In this document: positions 60,484 to 64,000 of the stretch, in pieces
Position numbering within the stretch: the first letter of the stretch is position 1
Layout: every line of letters starts with the position of its first letter
Origin: JBBROS01 sp964246015
Lineage (GTDB): Bacteria > Pseudomonadota > Alphaproteobacteria > Acetobacterales > Acetobacteraceae
Assembly: GCA_964246015.1 (NCBI GenBank)
Contig: CAXTPG010000002.1
Coordinates: forward strand, 57,492-121,491
Direction: 5' to 3'
DNA: 64,000 nt
The notes under the pieces: model-generated
The model's input: the letters and a program-made list of their open reading frames with translations, nothing else
The model's database searches: none
Told to the model about the DNA's origin: nothing
Translations under genes and position numbers: made by a program

Positions 60484-63339
60484 CTACAGCGCCGCCTCGA
60501 CGGCCTTGGCCAACCGGGCGAGACCTGCCCCCACATCCTGGCCCAGATGCACGCGCAGCGCACGGCGCTTGCGTTCCGTCAGCACGTCGAAATCGCCGCG
60601 CGCCTGGGCCGCCTTGACGGTGCCGAAGCTGTACTTCTCGCCGGGCACCATCAGGTCCGCCGCGTCGTCGGCGGTGATCTGCAGCACGACACCGCTGTTC
60701 GGTCCGCCCTTGTACGCCTGCCCCGTGGAGTGCAGGAACCGCGGTCCGAAACCCACGACCGTCGCCACGTGCTTCGCGTCCCGGATGCGGGTGCGGAGCG
60801 CGGTCAGCGTCGCGATGGATGCCGGGTCGCGCTCGATATAGGCCAGCAGCGCCACGTAGTCGCCCGCGCCCACCCGGCCCAGATGCGCCGCGATCACGGC
60901 GTCCAGCCCGGCCGTGCCCAGCGCCGCCTGGTTCGCGGCGTCGGTGAACAGCTTGATGCCGTCCTCCTCCAGGAACGGCGCCTCGTCCGGCAGCTTGCCG
61001 TCCCGGGCATAGGCGTCGGTCAGCTTGCGGGTCTCGATCTTGCTCGCCTCGACGTCCGGCTGGTCGAACGGGTCGATCCCGATGACCGCGCCGGCCACCG
61101 CCGTCGCGAACTCCCACAGATAGAACGCCTGGCCGACCTGCATCGGGCTGTCGAGCACCAGCCGGATAACCGGATGGCCCGCCGCCTCCAGCGCCATCAG
61201 CGCGTCGTGCTGCCCGGCGTCCTGCTTGCCCGCCAAGGTCAGATGCGCGAACACGCGATCCTTGCCGTAGCTGTCCAGGCTGCCCAGCGGTTCGCCGTCG
61301 ACCGGCACGATCCCGTGCCCCTGCTTGCCCGTGCTCTCGGCCAAGAGCTGTTCGAGCCACGCGCCCACGTCCTCGAGCCCGGGACCGGCGATCACCGTCA
61401 CCTTGTCCCGCCCGGCCTTCGCCGCCTCGCCGAGCGCGATGCCGAGCTGCACGCCCGGGTTCGCGTCCGGCGGCGTGCCGGCCGCGCAGGAGCGCACCAT
61501 CCGGGCCGTGGTGGTCAGGAAGGCCGTGAGATCGACGCCCATCGCGGCGGCGGGCACCAGGCCGAAATTGGACAGGACGGAGTAGCGGCCGCCGATCTTC
61601 GGGTCGCCCATGAAGATGTGGCGGAAGCGGTCATGCTCGGCGACGGCCTGCATCTTGCTGCCCGGGTCGGTCACGGCGACGAAGTGCTGCCCGGCCCCCC
61701 CTTCGTCAGCGTCGCCCAGGGCCGCCGTCATGCGGTCGAAGAAGAACGCCTTCAGGATGTTCGGCTCCAGCGTGCTGCCGGATTTGGAGCTGACGATGCA
61801 CAGCGTCTTGGCGAGATCCACCTTGCCGGCGAACGTCGCGACCTGCTGCGGGTCGGTGCTGTCCAGCACCAGCAGCTCGGGGTATCCGGCCTGGCGCCCG
61901 AACGTCTCGGCCAGCACCTCCGGCCCCAGGCTGCTGCCGCCCATGCCCAGCAGCAGGACGTGCTGGAAGCCGGCCGCCTTCACCTCGTCCTGGAACGACA
62001 GCAGCGCCGGCAGGTCGGCCATCCGCTCGTCGACGACGCGCAGCCAGCCGAGCCATTTCGACTCCTCGCCGCCCGTCCACACCTTCGCGTCGCCGGCCCA
62101 GAGGTCCCGCAGCGTGCCGTCGTGGCGCCACGCGTCGCGCGTCTTGCGCACCGCGCCGTCCAGCGGTTCGGACAGCTTCACCTCCAGCTTGGCGATCCCT
62201 GACCCCAGCATCGCGACCCGCTTGGCCGCGACGGCGCCCAGCAGCTTGTCCGCGGCTTCCGCGAACAGCGTCACCCCGTCTTCGACCAGCTTCACCGTGA
62301 CGCCCGGCAGGTCCAGCCCGGCCTTCTCCGCCGCCGCCAGCACGGCCTTCGCGTCATCGAGGCCCTGGGTCAGCGTCTCGGCCGCCGTGCCGTGGTCGCG
62401 GAAGGCGTCCATCGTCGCGGGGGGGATGGTGTTGACGGTGTCGCGCCCGATCAGCCCGTCGACGTACATGACGTCGCTGTAGGCCTTGTCCTTCACGCCG
62501 GTGCTGGCCCACAGCAGGCGCTGCGGCAGCGCGCCCTTGGCGGCCAGCGCCTGCCAGCGCGGGCTGGCGACGAGGCCCAGGTAGTGCTGGTAGGCCACCT
62601 TGGCGTTGGCGATGGCGATCTTGCCGCGCAGCGCCTTCACGGCCGGGTCGGCATGGGCGTCGATCTTCTTGTCCATCACGGCGTCGATGCGGCTGACGAA
62701 GAAGCTCGCGACGCTCGACAGCCCGGCGATGTCGCCGCCCTTGGCCACCCGGTCCTCGAGCCCTGCGACGAACGCCTCCGCCACGGCCTTGTAGGAGTCG
62801 AGCGAGAACAGGAGCGTGACGTTGATGTTGATGCCGTCGGCGATCAGGGTGCGGATGGCGGGCGCGCCGGCCTCGGTGCCCGGCACCTTGACCATCAGGT
62901 TCTCACGCCCCACGGCCTTCCACAGCCGCCGGGCCTCGGTGATGGTGTCGTCGGTCCGCAGCGCGAGGTAGGGGGAGACTTCGAGGCTGATGTAGCCGTC
63001 GACCTTCCCGGTCGCCTCCCATACGGGACGCATCATGTCGGCGGCCTGCTGGATATCCTCGATCGCCAGCGCCTCGTAGATGTCGAGCGCGTCGTGGTCG
63101 CCGGCGTCCGCCAGCGCCTTGAAGCCCTCGTCGTAGTCGGTGCCGGAGCCCATCGCCTTCTCGAAGATGGCGGGGTTGCTGGTGATCCCCTTCAGCCCGT
63201 CCCGCTCGATGAGCGTCGCCAGCCCGTCGGACGTGAAGCTGCGCTGGATGAAGTCGAGCCAGGGGGACTGGCCGAACGCCTCCAGCTTCTTCAGCGGGTT
63301 GGCGTCGGCGAGGTCGGCTTGCTTGTTGACGATGTTCAT
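60484..63339 (-). CDS. tal-pgi: Bifunctional transaldolase / glucose-6-phosphate isomerase
   Basis: A 951-aa fusion. Residues 1-370 are transaldolase: KGITSNPAIFEKAM, NLMVKVPGTEAG with the Schiff-base Lys, and LLWASTGVKDKAY. Residues 400-951 are phosphoglucose isomerase with a SIS core: LLGMGGSSLGPEVLAETFG, IVSSKSGSTLEPN, and HLTLAGKQDAG. The fusion joins the non-oxidative pentose phosphate branch to hexose phosphate recycling and is known in acetic acid bacteria and some other lineages. It follows tkt by 14 nt and precedes gnd by 10 nt. Confidence 0.95.
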   Translation of the reverse strand: MNIVNKQADLADANPLKKLEAFGQSPWLDFIQRSFTSDGLATLIERDGLKGITSNPAIFEKAMGSGTDYDEGFKALADAGDHDALDIYEALAIEDIQQAADMMRPVWEATGKVDGYISLEVSPYLALRTDDTITEARRLWKAVGRENLMVKVPGTEAGAPAIRTLIADGININVTLLFSLDSYKAVAEAFVAGLEDRVAKGGDIAGLSSVASFFVSRIDAVMDKKIDAHADPAVKALRGKIAIANAKVAYQHYLGLVASPRWQALAAKGALPQRLLWASTGVKDKAYSDVMYVDGLIGRDTVNTIPPATMDAFRDHGTAAETLTQGLDDAKAVLAAAEKAGLDLPGVTVKLVEDGVTLFAEAADKLLGAVAAKRVAMLGSGIAKLEVKLSEPLDGAVRKTRDAWRHDGTLRDLWAGDAKVWTGGEESKWLGWLRVVDERMADLPALLSFQDEVKAAGFQHVLLLGMGGSSLGPEVLAETFGRQAGYPELLVLDSTDPQQVATFAGKVDLAKTLCIVSSKSGSTLEPNILKAFFFDRMTAALGDADEGGAGQHFVAVTDPGSKMQAVAEHDRFRHIFMGDPKIGGRYSVLSNFGLVPAAAMGVDLTAFLTTTARMVRSCAAGTPPDANPGVQLGIALGEAAKAGRDKVTVIAGPGLEDVGAWLEQLLAESTGKQGHGIVPVDGEPLGSLDSYGKDRVFAHLTLAGKQDAGQHDALMALEAAGHPVIRLVLDSPMQVGQAFYLWEFATAVAGAVIGIDPFDQPDVEASKIETRKLTDAYARDGKLPDEAPFLEEDGIKLFTDAANQAALGTAGLDAVIAAHLGRVGAGDYVALLAYIERDPASIATLTALRTRIRDAKHVATVVGFGPRFLHSTGQAYKGGPNSGVVLQITADDAADLMVPGEKYSFGTVKAAQARGDFDVLTERKRRALRVHLGQDVGAGLARLAKAVEAAL

Positions 63340-63353
63340 CGCTCGTCTCCCGT

Positions 63354-64000
63354 TCAGGCGCGCTTGGATTGCGCGCGCGCGGCTTCGAGAACCTTTTCCG
63401 GCGTGAAGCCGAACTTGCTTTGCAGCGCCGCCGCCGGGGCGCTGGCGCCGAAGGTGTGCATGCCGATCACCGCGCCGCCCCGGCCCACGTACCGGTCCCA
63501 GCCGATGACGCTGCCCTGCTCGACCGCGACGCGGCCCACGATGCCGGGCGGCAGAACCTCGTCCTGGTAGGCCTGGTCCTGCATCTCGAACAGCTCCCAG
63601 CTCGGCATCGAGACGACGCGGGCGGCCACGCCCTCGGCCTTCAACGCCTCGTAGGCGCCGACGCAGAGGGAGAGCTCGCTGCCGGTCCCGATCAGGATCA
63701 CCTTCGGATCGGGGCTGTCGGCGACGACGTAGGCGCCCTTCGCGACGCCCGACGCGGCGCCGTATGTCTCGCGATCGATCGTCGGCAGCGCCTGCCGGCT
63801 GAGTGCGAAGGCGACGGGATGATGGCGCGATGTCATGGCGACGCGCCAGGATTCTGCCACCTCGTTCGCGTCCGCCGGGCGCAGCACGATCATGCCGGGG
63901 ATGGCCCGCAGCGCGATCAACTGCTCGATCGGCTGGTGCGTCGGCCCGTCCTCGCCCACGCCGATGCTGTCATGGGTGAAGATGTAGATGACCGGCAGCT
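63354..64000 (-). CDS. tkt: Transketolase (N-terminal part beyond the window)
   Basis: The C-terminal 214 codons of a transketolase. The frame is open to the window end (LPVIYIFTHDSIGVGEDGPTH, read across 64000-63940, split here as IYIFTHDSIG and GEDGPTHQPIEQ). GMIVLRPADANE, FALSRQALPT, ILIGTGSELSL and GTSELFEMQ-like SWELFEMQ are typical of the pyrimidine and C-terminal domains. It moves two-carbon units between sugar phosphates using thiamine diphosphate. It is the first visible gene of the pentose phosphate operon. Confidence 0.95.
   Translation of the reverse strand, partial: LPVIYIFTHDSIGVGEDGPTHQPIEQLIALRAIPGMIVLRPADANEVAESWRVAMTSRHHPVAFALSRQALPTIDRETYGAASGVAKGAYVVADSPDPKVILIGTGSELSLCVGAYEALKAEGVAARVVSMPSWELFEMQDQAYQDEVLPPGIVGRVAVEQGSVIGWDRYVGRGGAVIGMHTFGASAPAAALQSKFGFTPEKVLEAARAQSKRA

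Overview
This is a high-GC (about 70% by eye) bacterial chromosomal window with densely packed, mostly co-directional genes. Many genes are joined by 4-nt NTGA stop/start overlaps. The fused transaldolase/phosphoglucose isomerase inside a pentose-phosphate operon, the Hint-domain secreted proteins and the paired GT2-GT4 glycosyltransferases point to an alphaproteobacterium, most likely Acetobacteraceae (Rhodospirillales). That placement is inference from gene content; there is no rRNA or tRNA marker here. The window holds 51 protein-coding genes, two of them cut by the window edges. I see no RNA gene, CRISPR array, insertion sequence or integrase. No stretch longer than 300 bases lacks a gene.

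Layout. 1-8,041: housekeeping and salvage genes (lytic transglycosylase end, pgpA, CinA-C amidase, EF-hand protein, threonine aldolase, peptide-type binding protein, aminoglycoside-phosphotransferase-like kinase, serine hydrolase). 8,097-17,205: NAD(P)HX dehydratase, histidine phosphatase, then a branched-chain-type ABC system whose permease and both ATPases are one 801-aa protein, linked to an amidohydrolase. Divergent from it are a flavoprotein dehydrogenase and an SDR. 17,393-20,505: a TauABC-like importer behind a TetR-type palindrome. 20,646-23,752: oxidoreductase, DUF993 aldolase-like and sugar isomerase-like genes in one operon. 23,802-26,588: a divergent PEP-carboxylase homologue.

26,641-42,436 is the most unusual part. 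It has two secreted-type proteins that share a head domain and a Hint-plus-tail module; in one, a complete ExeM/NucH-type nuclease lies between them. With them are a two-domain glycosyltransferase, CysD plus CysNC (which make PAPS), a TPR-sulfotransferase (which uses PAPS), a TPR-GT9-like protein, and a protein built only from accessory modules that recur in the neighbours. I read this as a surface glycan/protein sulfation and display locus. 42,509-46,155: Fur-box-preceded bfd and bfr, a PEP-CTERM protein, an isolated RutA and a TetR regulator. 46,249-48,561: a leaderless GH5 cellulase flanked by two CBM2-like modules.

48,548-64,000 is on the minus strand throughout. It starts with a DapA-family enzyme and an incomplete amino-acid transporter. 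Carbohydrate metabolism follows: tkt, tal-pgi, gnd, zwf, a HAD phosphatase and pgl in one tight operon; then a second GT2-GT4 glycosyltransferase; then gntK, rpiA, a ROK/polyphosphate-glucokinase-like gene and a histidine phosphatase in another. Together these would phosphorylate glucose and gluconate and pass them through the oxidative and non-oxidative pentose phosphate pathway.
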